DNA from: Oncomelania hupensis
Lineage: Eukaryota; Mollusca; Gastropoda; Littorinimorpha; Pomatiopsidae
Assembly (NCBI GenBank): GCA_036898135.1
Contig: CM072513.1
Coordinates: 34,174,634-34,238,633, forward strand
Length of the DNA: 64,000 nucleotides
Reading direction: 5' to 3'
Numbering within the stretch: position 1 is the stretch's first letter; each line of letters begins with the position of its first letter. The notes under the pieces were generated by a model. It worked only from the letters and a program-made list of their open reading frames with translations, was not told where the DNA came from and ran no database searches. The translations under genes were made by a program, and so were the position numbers. Positions 21,945-35,300 of this stretch are shown one piece after another.

Positions 21945-23634
21945 CAGGGCCGGACCTTGGAAAAGTCGAGGGGGAGGTTACAGATTCAGCAAAGGCGCGA
22001 AGCGCCGAGCCTTCTAGGGGTGTTCGGGGGCATGCACCCCCGGAAATTTGTTTTTTCAAGGATGCAAAATGGTGCAATCTAAACCTTGAAAAAGCCATTT
22101 GTGATGGTCTGGGACTTTGAGCTTTTTGAACAATTGAACTGACAAACTCTGGGGTACAAAAATTATCCTCTGCCCCTCCCTTAAAAAAAAAACCCAACAC
22201 ACACACACACACACACAAACATTTATTTATCAGCAGAGATGTTTTGTATACTATTATTATTCACTACTTCTTGTTGATCGTTAACGGTATAAAGCTTTAC
22301 CTTGTAGTTTGTGAACATCACCGCCCTGCTTTCACTTAATTCAGTCTTGCTGCCCTAGGTTCCTCGGCATTAGTACCATTTGTGAATTGTATCTTCTGGC
22401 AAAACAGTTCACTGCCTCTTTGAAGTCAATATCAACATCCCTGTGCACTTTTAGTAAAGCAAGTCCATTGAGTCTCTGTTGCCGCATTGTAGAGCGCAGA
22501 TAGTTTTTCAGGTTGCGCAACTGACCGTTTGAACGCTCACACTCGGCAGTAGTGACAGGCAGGGTGCAAAGGTTCTTTAGCATGATGAACAGGTTGGGAT
22601 AAAAATCCCTGTCACAATGTTTCAGTGCTCCTGATGCGGTGGATGGGATGATAGCTGTCGCATTCTCAGCAGCACTTCGCCATTTGCAAACCCACCGTTG
22701 GTATTCTGCATCAAGGGTAGCGTTGTCTGGTAGGTCAGACTCCCACAACATTGCCAGTGTCTTCACCCCTTCTGGAACCGGCATGAAACCATCCTGGCTG
22801 TCTATAAAGTGCTTGGCACCAGACAGAGACCATCAACTGCTAGGCCAGCATTTTTGAACCTCGAGTCCAATTCGGTTGAGAGGTGTTCCAAGAAAGGAAT
22901 GGCAATGCTATTGCTAATCTTGAAATATTCTTCTGGAGTGGCCGCAGGTTGGTTGTCACTGAGAGTCTGTCGGGATGCTTGATGAGGAACAATAACACCA
23001 GTTGTCAAAGCATTTGCCATTTTGCTGACTTCACCAAACCAGGCAACGAACGCTGTGTCGACATCTCTTCTAATAGAAGACATGCAGTTACTGACCTCTT
23101 TGATTTCCCTGTAGGCATCGACAACATCTTTTGTCCTTTTCTGCAGCTTCACTGTCAAGGGTTTCCATTTCAACGATGTTTTTGAACGATTCAGCGATGG
23201 TCGTTTCCATGGATGTTCGTTACAACGAATTGTCATAATTATCAACTTAGCATCTTAATTAATATTTCTAAAAAGTCGTTTTTGGTGGATTAGGGCAGTA
23301 TCAAGGTGAAGGTGCTGGAAGAGGCTTGCGGCCAGAACAAGAAAATATGGCTGCATTCACAAATTTAGGCTTAGGGGTTGGGTTACTTGGTCGTTTCAAC
23401 AGGAAAACGCTTTGGACGTTTCAACAGATCCCTTGAAATGGATTTCCGTTGAATTGACTATAAATAACTCTTTGTACGTTGAACCAAAAGTGACTAAAAA
23501 CTGCAATGTTTTTAAAATAAAATTTTAAAAATTGAAACTCTTTGCATAAAAAAAAAAATTCAATTTTTTTTTAAATTTGGAGGAGGGGTTCCGGAACCCA
23601 GGTACCCCCCCCCCCCACTCTGGGTCCGGCCCTG
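21945..23634 (-). mobile_element. second hAT-like element nested in the first (1.69 kb)
   Basis: The ends are CAGGGCCGGACC and its complement GGTCCGGCCCTG, with near-identical 5-bp flanks (AACAT at 21940-21944, GACAT at 23635-23639). Inside, the minus strand carries a different hAT transposase. The element sits close to one end of the larger hAT. Confidence 0.8.
22341..23245 (-). pseudogene. hAT transposase C-terminal half (P52rIPK-like type), one frameshift
   Basis: The two frames are 23245-22802 and 22784-22341. The first has HLSTELDSRFKNAGLAVDG. The second has the dimerisation region with LPVTTAECERSNGQLRNLK and YLRSTMRQQRLNGLALL. They are separated by a frameshift at about 22790-22800. 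The N-terminal zinc finger and first catalytic part are missing. Confidence 0.85.
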
Positions 23635-23712
23635 GACATTTACTCCAAATAATTTGAACTATTTTCATAGACACTATGTGAGAGAGAAAAAAAGATTTCT
23701 ACAACTGTGCAT

Positions 23713-23714
<2 letters not shown>

Positions 23715-23753
<39 letters not shown>

Positions 23754-23760
23754 GGGGGGG
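23715..23760 (+). repeat. (GA)n then poly-G tract
   Basis: A GA dinucleotide run is followed directly by about 19 G residues, within the outer hAT element. Confidence 0.9.
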
Positions 23761-23859
23761 CGGGAGGGTAGAGAGAAAGGGAGAGAAACTGACCTGACAA
23801 TGTTGATATATCACGTTAAAATCAAAACAGCAGTCATGCTTGTCATTTGGCATGGGAAA

Positions 23860-24600
23860 TTACACCATTAATTTTCCAAAGTATGCGTGACGGCGTTCAT
23901 TTCTATTGATAAATTCGTAAGCATTTTGCGCTAGGTCTAGTTGATCTACTTTGTCTTTGAACACATGCATTATAAGACATTTATTTAGACGCTCCTGCAT
24001 CATCGTTGCCCGAAGATATATTTTTACACGCTTTAGGGCTGAAAAACTGCGTTCAGCCGTTGCAGTTGTGGTTGGGATGGTCAAGTACAGTCTGAGAAGT
24101 TTATTCACTTCACTCAGCATCCGTCGCACGGTGTCAGAAGCTTTCAGTTCATTTGGCAGTGCTTGGAAGATGGTGATCCTAGAGTTAGCTGCCTCCTGGT
24201 GTCACCCAGTGCATGTGGGAAGATTCTAGCTGAGTTTTGAGTCTGTCCAAGTCGATGTCAGCGGAATATGTATCTTTGATTTCTTGAGGAATTTTTGGTC
24301 TCTTCCCTGCTGCTCCATCACTTAGAAGAACTTAAATTTTCCTTGGTAAGTCGAGAGCTATTTGATCAAACCAGCTCTTTAAATGTTCTTTGATGTTGTC
24401 AATGGCCTCATAGTATTGCTGTCTGTAGTAAGCAGATGGACAAGAGTAGCTGTGACCCTGTGAGCCATCGTCCAGTCTTCGTGGAGGCTGCTTCTGTCTA
24501 GGAACACAGGTCTCATCACACAAATTTGCAGCTTTCGTTGTGATGTCAGCAAAAAATGTCTCAACAATTGTTATTTGGAGTAACATGCCACATGCTTCCC
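23860..24600 (-). pseudogene. hAT transposase remnant (ZMYM1-like type), frameshifted
   Basis: In coding order: 24586-24332 (TIVETFFADITTKAANLCDE, then YYRQQYYEAIDNIKEHL), a frame-disrupted middle with KRPKIPQEIKDTYSADIDLD, and 24129-23860 with the hAT C-terminal dimerisation motif TIPTTTATAERSFSALKRVK and RATMMQERLNKCLIM. Several frameshifts make it non-functional. Sequence upstream of 24600 is too decayed to assign. Confidence 0.85.
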
Positions 24601-25755
24601 AGTGTTCTCAGACAAATGTCAGCAGCGTTTACTGCGTAATCACAAGTCGTTTGTTTTCTTAGAAGAACTGTCGCCAACTCTTCAGTCACAGCAACACACC
24701 GACTCAACCAAAGCTTTTAGGTTTTGAGGTTAGTTCAGCCAGGCTAGCTATAAATAGCTTCGCCGATAGCTTCGCCGTGGCTTCTTGAAATCCTTTCCTT
24801 TCACTGGAAGGGAGGATGTAGGCAAGCTATAAATAGACCGCAGCCAGCAAAATGTGGGGGAACCTAAGAGTGCTGCTCACATAGGCATTGAGCTGGTGTG
24901 GCAAGGATCTCATCTTTGAATCATTTTGCAACTCCTGGCACATGCCCCTGAAAATTACTCTCCCCGTCGTAGGCCTGGTACTAGGTAGGCCCATCGCCCC
25001 TTCGTAGGCCTGGTAGGCCCGTCAGTTTTGCACTGGCAAGTCAAGTCTGATCAAGCAGTCCTTCAGTGCTTTGAAAATGGTCTCAGCACAGGTATTGTTA
25101 ACTTGCATCAGTCCAGAGAAAGGGGGAAAATATTGGTTTGAACCTCTAAATAATGTTTTTTTGAGGGGCTGAATATTGAGAGGGGGGGGAGGGGGGCAAA
25201 TGTATAGGTTTCCCCCCCCCCCATATTTTTCTGGGGGGGTGCCCCCCTTCCCCCCCCCCCCCTGCTTCCGCCGCCTGTGCATACTCATCTTTCCCTGTCC
25301 TCAGCAACCCTGATTGTTTCGCTCAGTGTCAAACCAGTCCATTCTCGAATGTTGTCCTCCCAACTCTTTTTCGGTCTCCCTCTTCTTCTACCTCCTTGCA
25401 CTGTGCCTTGGAGGATGGTCTTTGCAAGACCTGATGATCTGGTGATGTGGTCATACCATCGGAGTTTACGTTTTTTCACCACTGTGAGCAGGTCATCGTG
25501 TTGTCCTATGGCTTAGTGTGATGGTCTGTCGGACTTCGTCATTGGTGATGTGCTGGGTATATATAGGAAATGCCCAGAAGTCTTCTGTAGCACCTCATCT
25601 CCATGCTTGGCCTTTGTATTCTTCGTTTGAGATCTGCCTCATGGTTATTTCTAATTAAATGTGTTTTGGCAAAGAAAGGTTTATAAATCATAATAATTGA
25701 TTTTAACAACTTTAAATGAGGAAACCTTATATTTGTATGAGGCTTAAATGAAAAT

Positions 25756-25899
25756 TTACAATACTAGCACTAGTGTACATTGAAACTGACTGTAGTGTAG
25801 TGTGGACTACCGACTAGTCGCTAAGTACCACAACTATTAGTACTACTAATATAAGCTCACTAGTAGTACTAGGACTAGTGTCCATTTCAAGTATTGTAA
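25756..25899. repeat. small palindromic element, 144 bp
   Basis: TTACAATACT at the left is matched by AGTATTGTAA at the right. Between them are dense TAGTACTA/ACTAGT self-complementary words. It could be a foldback MITE. It lies about 500 bp upstream of the WDR43 start codon. Confidence 0.4.
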
Positions 25900-26375
25900 T
25901 TTGTATCATACATGTATTCAACTCCCCAGACTAAACACATTAATAAAGGTGATCGGTAAAAGTTTAAATTCAATTACCAAATTCTGATCCATCCTCATCA
26001 AATCAGACGACCAGCGTTGCCCATTAACCCTGATCCAAGAGTTACTTTTGTTTTATAGTTAAAGCTACAGTAACAGCTGAGCATAACATTAACAAGTCAT
26101 GTGAAGATGTGAAAGCACTGTACGACTTTTTATAGAAAGGTCCCTCTTATAGAAAGGCCATTTCATTATTTAAATTATAAACCGGGGGTAATATTTAGTT
26201 TCATGCAAGTTTTAGTTAAAGTACTGTTATTTAGTTTGTTATTGAAAAAGAGAACAAATAAAGAATTTTAATAAATATATGTTTTGTGTATCGTTTTCGG
26301 ACTCAAAGTTTCAAAGTCTTAAATTCTAGTATAAAGGCGGAACCAGATAAACTTTAGGACATGCGCGTTCTTCTA

Positions 26376-26381
26376 CACGTG
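26376..26381. promoter_or_regulatory. E-box CACGTG just upstream of WDR43 start
   Basis: CACGTG lies 11 bases before the WDR43 ATG, close to the likely transcription start. CACGTG is the MYC/MAX and USF binding core. MYC control of ribosome-biogenesis genes is established in animals; use of this site is inferred. Confidence 0.35.
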
Positions 26382-26392
26382 CTGAGAAAGAA

Positions 26393-29300
26393 ATGGCGAT
26401 GGATGGAAATAAGGCAGCGGGAGTTTTTTCGCCTAATAGTGAGTTTTTGGCATATTTAGGCGTCGAAGGAACAGTGAAGATTTTGGATACGAGTTCAGGA
26501 AGTATTGTTACTGATTTCAGCGCAAGCAAATATTTGAAAGCCACATGCACATGCCTGCGATGGGGACCAGGTCGGCATTTGAGGACAGTAAGTGACTTTC
26601 TGTGCATGGCTTGAAAAAAATATACTATATATTGATATTAAGGATAAGCATACTGAGTTTTTATTATGTATAATAAGTTAATAATTGGCCTTCTTTTGCT
26701 AAATTGTCTCTGCCGCTTGCAGTTTGTTCTTGATTTGAATCGTGGGAAATTAATATAAATATTGCTGTAGAAATTATTTTCACGGTTTTACTTAGTTAGG
26801 GACCTCTTTACTAGTTTTTGGCTCAACACATATTCTACATCAGTACATGCACATATTCTAAACTGATAATATGTTATGTTAAGTGAATCAGCAAATTTTG
26901 GTGCAGATTTTAAAAACATGATTTGTAATTGTATACTGTGTTATTTTCAGACAAAACCACCGAAGAAGAAGAAAAAGAAGAAGTCTGTAGAAGTAGAAAC
27001 AGCTGTGGACAACCTTCAGTTAATAGCCATGGGAATGACGAATGGAACAGTGCTGCTGTATAGCTTTTCAAAGGACCAGATACATTCAGTCTTGGTAATT
27101 TTTTAAAATTCTTTAACCTTTTGATTTTTTTTTTTAAAATTTAGGGAGTTTGCCTTAGCCCTTTGATACCCTGTAATAACAGGGCATGTAACTGCTTGGC
27201 TTGGTCAGCTGTGATTTGCATGGGGAGTACCTGTGTGAGTAGGAGAGAGAGGTGGAAATGATGCTTTTGTATGTGACTTGTGAGATGAAGCATTGTAATG
27301 CTTGTGGTAATAAAGAGAACCACTTTGACCACACCCCCATCGACAGATCCTTTTAAAATTCGCAGTGTTGACACACTGAAAAAAAAACTCAGCAAAACTA
27401 TTTCGAAAGTATAGTTATTTTTTAAATCAATAAATTCTGTAATTTTGGGCCTATTAATAGCAACCACTATCCATCCAAAGCTAAAATTACTATCTACCAA
27501 AGCCGTCAAGGGGCAGAACCCATAAGGAAAAGTTGCTCAGTAACTGAGTAAGGTATTATTTTGTTAGGTTGCTACAGTAAACCCTACCCTACCCCAGACA
27601 CCAAAGAGGCACTCTTTTAGCCATGTTGTTCATTCACAAATAGTGTCAAAGGTCACACAATAATGGCATTGGTGTACTGTTAAACAGGGGAAATAACTCC
27701 CTATCAGAACAGAAATTGAAAATTACAACTTTAGTGGTTGGTTTGAGCAACGAAAGCCCACTTTATCATTGTGTAATGTATTAACAATGCAAATTTTTCA
27801 GTAAACCTGTTTTTGCTAAAAGTTGCTGCAAGAAATTAGAAATATCGGCAAGATTCAGAAAATGAGTTCAAAAATTGTGACATATATGACTGTGTGCCAA
27901 AAGGTGAGCTGAGAAAGTGGACAGTGGGCCTTAAAAATCAATCATGTATTTTGTCCATTCTTTTTGGGCTGTCAGATTGCTTTCAGTGTCTGTCATGTGT
28001 GTGCCAAATTAAAATATAATAACAAAACTAATTATTGAGAAAATAGGCTTTGAACATGAAAATGTGCTGTATGTCGCTCATCAGGTATTACGACATGAAC
28101 AAGGAATTTGCTATATAAATCAAATGACTAGGAGTAGGACTGATTACTACTATGACAAATGTGTGTCTAGACCACCTCTTTGTACCAAAGAATTTCTTTC
28201 ATATCTTGTTTTCCAATGCAGTGAGCAGTGCTTTGTGTTGTAATACCTGATCATGAGCGATACAAACAAAACTTTTCAGATTTTGCTGTAAATTCACAAC
28301 TGAAGCATGACAGAGTTTTATGATGTTGAATGACTCAACCATACACAGGGAATACACAGAAAACAAATATTTATTTATTATTATTATTGTATTAGGATTT
28401 TTTATTTTATTTACATTATACAAAAGACAAATGTTATAAGTGTCGCGCATAAGAATTACACAATGTACCTGTGATAAATCTAGTGGAAGACGCTAATGAT
28501 GTGGATTTTGTACTGAAATTTGACGCCACTTGTGACATGTGACACCAAACTGTGTATAATTGTGATAATCCAGCTGGGACCAGACAGCATATGATAGTAT
28601 GAACAAACTATGTTAGTGATTCTACTGACAGGGATGGAGAAAAAAATCACAATTTCCAACTAGTTTAATAAGAAAAATGGTTTTGTTTGTCGTCACAGTC
28701 ACAAATGACATTCACTATGTAGGAGACAATTCCATTCCGACAAAACAAGACAAGCATTTGAAGTGATACTATTATTTATTCATAACTTATAAAAAGTAAG
28801 TTTGACAACATATGTGAAGAAAACCAGCACAATGATACTGAAGCCAGAAATGGTAGTTCTACTGTCATTTGTGACAACTGTGGGAGTGACGCGACAGATT
28901 TTGCAGTCACACGTCACAAATAACACAAGAAATACCTTATTGTATGAAAATATACCACATGCACTCCTTGTGAAATTCGATAAACAAATCCTTAAAATCA
29001 AACATATTAAAACACCAGCAAACTTGTTAATAAAAATATTAACTGTGTCATTTGCAACATATGCCAAAGTAAGATGCCGTCACACGTCACAAATGACTTA
29101 TCATGAAAATGCATCAGTTTAAAAATGTCATGCAATTCAAAAATAAAAATGGAAACGTGAATCCATAGTGGGATCAAGGAAAACAAGTTCATCTACTTTT
29201 ATTTTTATTTATTTTTTTCTTTTTTCCTTGTATTTATATCAATGTGTTGTTGTTTCCTGTTGTCCGCCAGTGATATTTTTGATAAATTATTTATTATTTG

Positions 29301-32300
29301 GGTAGCACTTATTTAAGCCTTGTGCTTTTGTGCACCATAATTGGTTTAACCTTTTATTATCTGGTTTGTTGAATACATTTATGTTTAAACCATCTATCAC
29401 CACACCATGGTCAAGGTAATCTTTTTCGAGAAAAGTGAAATATTGTCCCCATGACCGGAGAAACTTCAGTGGCCAGTCTTGTTGTCTGACCAAAAGCAAT
29501 GACCTGCAACAGTCCCATACAGCACATTTTAACATTATGTAATCAAGACTAAAATACTTCGAGTAGTAAGTTGGGATCCGATTGTTACAATTTCCTATTA
29601 AAAAAATTCTGGAAAGAAAACTGTGGAAAGAGTAATTTTATGGATGTAATTTAAGTATTTTCGTAACAAAAATATTAAAAGTACAGAATCAGATATTAAA
29701 CTATTTTCCAAATGCAGTAAAAACGAATTATGTAAATATTCCCATACTTGGCCATAATAAAATTTCTAGACTTTCTTTCTCTTATAAGTTATACTGTTTT
29801 TGTACCGAACTGCCATATTGTATCCTGAAACAAAGGCAAGGTGTAATGTTCCTGGCCAGTTGGTTTGTATCCATACATACTTTAAAGTTGTTTTTTAAGT
29901 GCCATTGCACAAGGTACATTAATGTAAAAGAAAACTAACTCTGGAAGGAAGTAATGATAATATAGAATAGAATACTATATTTTACCTGGGTTTGGGAGAC
30001 CCTGCTAAAGGCACAGACTACTCCAAGCAATGAGTTACAGGTGCTGGTTCATTATCATCATGTCTGCTGAGACTTCCTTGTTCATAGAACATTGTAACAG
30101 TGGCCATGTGGTCAATTCTTTATTCAGATGCCTACTGATCATCTGCGACTGACTGTAAGAGGTAGCCTTTTGTAGCTCTTCCAGTGCTTTCTTGAAAAAA
30201 GCCTTACAACATTCTTGTGGTAGATATTTTTGGTTTTGCGGGTTGACCCATTCTGTGTCTTTTGCTCGGATCAATTGCAATACCATCATTTAAACACTCC
30301 TTTCTGTTTCTCCTAAAAGGCCTCCCATCTGTCAGGATCAACTTTGAGTCGCTCTTGATTTTCATAAACACCTCAGATTATTTGTGTTTGGGAGAGGTAT
30401 TTGCAAAGCTGGCCACAGAGGCCTAAGACCTAAAAAAGAAAAAAAAATTAAACAAAAAGAAAAATGGAAAATGTTATTTCAATGGTAAGAATACAATTTG
30501 TCGTCACATGTATTTCTGTAACATATGACACACACAACTAAGTACTTAGAATGAAAAAAGTTATTCAATGCAAATGTTTTAACTTAAAACAATGTTGCAA
30601 TAAAATTCATGAAACTGAGCAAGCATATTAATAATCTGGACAGCATAACTTGTACAAACTAAAACATTTTGTGTCATTTGTGATATGTTACACAAAACAA
30701 AATTGTGTCACAAAATAGCAGTACATCAGAAAATATTCCTAGGCTGCTAATGTAGCTTCCTGTTGAGACATGCTTGTTGTGTCTACACTCAAACACCCTA
30801 AAATCTAACTTATTTCACATAATCTGTGATTTATTTATAATAATACATATTTTATAATGTCATTTGTGATGTCAGTGTTTCATTTGTGACTAAAATATAA
30901 GTGTGACACCACAAAAAAGACTTACCTTCTCTCCTTCCTGCCATTGAACCAAAGGAAATGGGCTGTTTGACCATGTGCAATTCAACTTTCAGTTACTAGA
31001 AATTCAGGATTTAAAAATAAACTGCCTTTAATTATTATAATAACAATACATATGTCATTTGTGACAAATGTGACACCGAAGCTAAAAAGTACTGTATTTT
31101 ATAGTGTACTTATGCCTACAAACAGCTTTTTTGTTTAGAATAGTATTCTATGCCAAACAAAATGAAAACATTGATTTCTGTTTGATCCAACTTGTATTTA
31201 AACCCTTTTTTGATTACTTCAAGTATGAAAGACTGTGTGACACGAAAGTGTCACAAATAACACGACTTTTTGAAGGGTAGTTTCTTAATTTGTATATTTA
31301 AAAAATCCTATTTAAAGCAAATATCCTGTTAAAATGATCCCTTTACTATCCAAACAAACAGAAGTAAACAAATGGATAGCCCCTGTTTTAAGACAGAAGC
31401 GATCATTATGAACCATGTTGTCTCTCCATCGTTTTGCACATGCTCAGTAGAGCTCTGACTGGATTAAAATCCCAAATCTTCAACTTGGATGTTGCTTTTA
31501 CCAAATCCAACACTGTCTTATCTGCTAAAGCTATGTTTCTTATGTCTATTCAAGCAAATTCCTTCACATAATATTTTAAAATAAAATAGTTGGAAGTGTT
31601 TGAAGATGTGAGCATGTGATTATGCACCTTTTGACTTCCAGTCATATATATTCATCCCAATTTCATAAGTCACTGCGTGAAAGTTTTGCATAAATGTTAA
31701 TTGACTGGTCTGCCTGCTAGAATGTGTTGAGCGATAGTGAAGAAGTTAAAATGTTAAGTTATGATGTATGCACCCTTCCCGCCACTGTGTGTGGGTATGG
31801 GTGTCTGTGTGTGTGTGTGTTTATCCACCTCCCTCCCACCAGCGCTGCGATCATGCCCGTCGGCGTGGAGATATTTACGCGCTTTATAAATTATTCATTC
31901 ATTCATTCATTCATATTATGCCTTAATTCTCGCAATTTCAGTCAATGTGTTGTATGATTACAATCATGCAACCTTCATCTTTTTCCTTCACTAGTTTATT
32001 TCACCCAAAATTCATGGTATCTATCGCTACACTGCTGGGCTATTCTGCGATATTTTGAAGCAACCTAAGCTCAGAAAGTCTCACAATGTCTTGTTATTTC
32101 ACTTGTCTTTTTTGTCAGCCAGTCAGAAGCAGGAAAACTAAAACTAACTACCAATAGAAAGACAGGAAACTGGGCTTTCCAGTAATGTATAACACAAGGT
32201 ATCTTTCTTCACAGAATTCCTTGGATGTGCCTTGAAAAATACAAAGATATTGAAACTACTTGCCCACGATTATTTGACATAATCTTGTCCATAGATACAT

Positions 32301-35300
32301 GTCCGTGAGTGTTTTTTATAATATGTCTCTGTTCAACCGAGAAAAAACAAATGAGAATGGCAGAAACAGTGACCAGTATTTTAAACCACTAAATTTTCAC
32401 AAAGTGGGGATACTATTTATACAGAAAACCTCAGCACCCCCATGGGGGGAGAAAAAGAGGTGGGAAGACAGAACATTTGAGAATGGACACTGAGTGAAGC
32501 CATGAGGGCTGCTGAGGACAGAGAAAGATGGCGTACGCTGGTTAAACAATCATATGTGGTGCACTGACCAGCGGATTTCAAATTAATGGATAGGATGGTT
32601 GTAAAACTAAAGCAAGCGTTTTATTTTCATTAAAGTTTAGCTACAGTGTATATAACGTGTTTTATAACCATTGGGATTATTTTAATGTAGTGATAGAACT
32701 ACATATATTTAATTAACGTTGTTCTTTTGTTCTTATTTTTTTAAAAATATGAGTATTTCGTAACAATTTACTACTAATTTTTATACTGAATTCTCATTAA
32801 ACAGGAGAAAGGACATGTGGATAATGTCACTGACTTGTGCTGGCATCCCAGTGGAACTACTTTGTACAGCAGCTCCATAGACGGTCATGTGGTGGAATGG
32901 GATATTCCTTCATCACAGATCAAATCGTGAGTATCAAAGCATTCCTAGTAATTTGTTGTCACCCTCTATACACACACTCCCCTTCAACCTAATCACCAGA
33001 AAATGCATGTATTTTGATCACAATTTCATTGAAAGGGAAGAATATAAGGTTGGGGGTAAAATTAGTTGGTACAATTTTGAAACCAGGACTGCATTAGAAA
33101 ACAAGTTCTTTTCCAGATCTGGAATCAGAACTATCTTGTTTACATTATGAATTTGTTGTTCATCATTGATGTCTGGGTATTTGATCAGTCTTAACTGGGA
33201 AATAACAACAAAATATTATGTTAATTAAACGCAGCCATTTCTTTTTTTTTCCACAGCAGGTGGAAAGCAGCGAACAGTGTTCATTCCATGTGTTTGTGCT
33301 CTTCATCACATCTTCTTACTGCCGATCGACGCATTCAAATGTGGGACCTGAACACAAGAATGTTAATTAAGGTAAGTTATTAATTTTAGTTTGCATAATT
33401 TTGACTGAGAATAACAGTCAGTGCTTAGAGTACCTATCTATTCAACTGTTGAGCAATTCTTTTCAGTTTTAGGTTTTAAAAACTGGTGCTGGCACTTGCA
33501 TTGCTTAAGAGATAAATTTGCCATCTTTCTTTACGTTATAGGACGGTTTGTCTTTAAATTTTTGTTTTTAATGTAAAATGATAGTTCCTTTGTGTATGTG
33601 GTGTTTGAAATTGTAATCCAATTTGCTGCTATTTGATCACTTGTTTGCTTGTATCTGTAGTTCAGAACCAAGATGTCAAGAAAGGCTGTTTTAAGATTTG
33701 GCTTCATTTGGACTGGTGAAAACTAAATCGCTGTGGGTATATATTAGGAAAGACCATGACAAAAAACATTTTTAGCCAACAAAGTGAAATTTGTAGGGAA
33801 AGTAAGTAATGAAGACATATGAAAGCATGCAAAATGTGAAGACTGTGTAACTAATAGTTTAGGAGATACAGCCTCCTAAAAATCCAAGAAATCAATGCGA
33901 AAACGTAAATTGCACAAACTGCCAATTTTGAAGCCACATAAAAACTTAAGTATTAATGTTAGAAGCCTGCAATTTGGTAGATGCACTCTCTATAGTTCTG
34001 GCTTTACACTTAATTCAGTCAAAAGTCATATAAAAGAGATATGGTACTTCAAATACGTCATATTGTGAAATTTGTCGCCTGGATATTGGCAAAACATACA
34101 AAAATGACTTCTATGAAATGTGTTTATTTCATGAAGGATATTTCTCTGCAACATTTTGGGAGTAAAATAACATCACAATATGTGTAATTGCTTGCTTTGG
34201 TGCATCAGAATCTCTTTTTCTTTTCCGTAGTCCTTGTGGCTTTTGTATACATGTATATCTCTAGTCACCGGGCTTGTTAACAGACCCATTCAGCTGCACA
34301 GTGGTCACATTGTGAAACAGCAAACATAGAGACCTAAGACATTACAACAAAGTACTTGCTGAAAATCCTTTCCTTATTGAGTTATTCTGAAGGTTTTCAG
34401 TTAAGCCCATCTAAAATGGTATCCAGTGTTGGCGCACACTTCTCCCCACCAGAACGGCGGAAGCAAGTTTCCGAAGAAAGGTTTCCGTACTGGATACAAT
34501 CTAATATATTCACCCAACTTCTGGAGCTTAATGGTTTTCTGTAGGAAGATCAAATTCTGCATGCCCTGGAAAAATAAATTTGCAACTAGTGAACTAGGTA
34601 CTAAGTTACTGAGCATTACACTGTACATAGTAGGCCTACATTTTTCATAAACTGGGGAAATGAGTATTTAACTTGTAAATCAGTTAATGTAATCTCTGGT
34701 ATTCATGATTACCAGAAATAGAAAATTATATCAAAAGGTGAAGTGATAGTCCTATCCTATCCCGTAACTCGGAGTGCGTAAGGGCACCGCAGATGATCGT
34801 TTAACTCCATCTACTCCAGCGTACTCCATCCTGTCCTCAGCAACCCCGATTGTTTCGCTCAGTGTCAAACCAGTCCATTCTTGAATTCTCCTCCCATCTC
34901 TTTTTCAGTCTCCCTCTTCTTCTACCTCATTGCACTGTGCCTTGCAGGATGGTCTTTGCAAGACCTGATGATCTGGAGACGTGGCCATACCATCAGAGTG
35001 TTTTCGTTTTTTTACCACTGTGAGCAGGTCATCTTCTTGTCCAATGGCTTGTGTGATGGTCTGTCGGACTTCGCCGTTGGTGATGTGCTAGGTATAAGAA
35101 ATGCCCAGAAGTCTTCTGTAGCACCTCATCTCCATGCTTTGTATTCTTCGTTGGAGATCTGTTGTCAGGGTCCATGTTTCGCAAGCGTATAGGAGATGGA
35201 GATGACAAGGAAGCGCAGCAGCCTTACCTTGGAATATAGACTGATGGTCCTGTCTTTCCAAATTGGCTTCAACCTTGCCAGGGCAGGCAGTTGTTTGTGC

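Larger units (their letters stand above)
21881..25279 (-). mobile_element. hAT-like DNA transposon (3.4 kb including a nested element)
   Basis: The left end is CACAGGCGGTGGAAGC and the right end is GCTTCCGCCGCCTGTG. These inverted repeats are flanked by CATAC on both sides (21876-21880 and 25280-25284), a 5-bp duplication inside a LINE whose intact sequence is known from another copy. Transposase pieces on the minus strand (about 23860-24600) are hAT-type. Subterminal poly-G/poly-C tracts (about 25180-25262) are conspicuous. Most hATs give 8-bp duplications; some lineages are reported with 5-bp ones. Confidence 0.87.
21814..25635 (-). mobile_element. LINE family A 3' fragment, split by a nested transposon
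   Basis: The LINE parts are 21814-21880 (3' tail with TATCC repeats) and 25280-25635 (coding part REWTGLTLSE and the upstream C-terminal region). GCCTCATGGTTA flanks the whole unit (21802-21813 and 25636-25647), a 12-bp target duplication. Comparison with the copy at 62248 shows the break lies inside GCATAC of the 3' region, where a 3.4-kb element is inserted. Confidence 0.9.

Noticed and set aside
22639..23185. Plus-strand frames 22639-22857 and 22883-23185
   Set aside because: They are complements of the hAT transposase coding strand.
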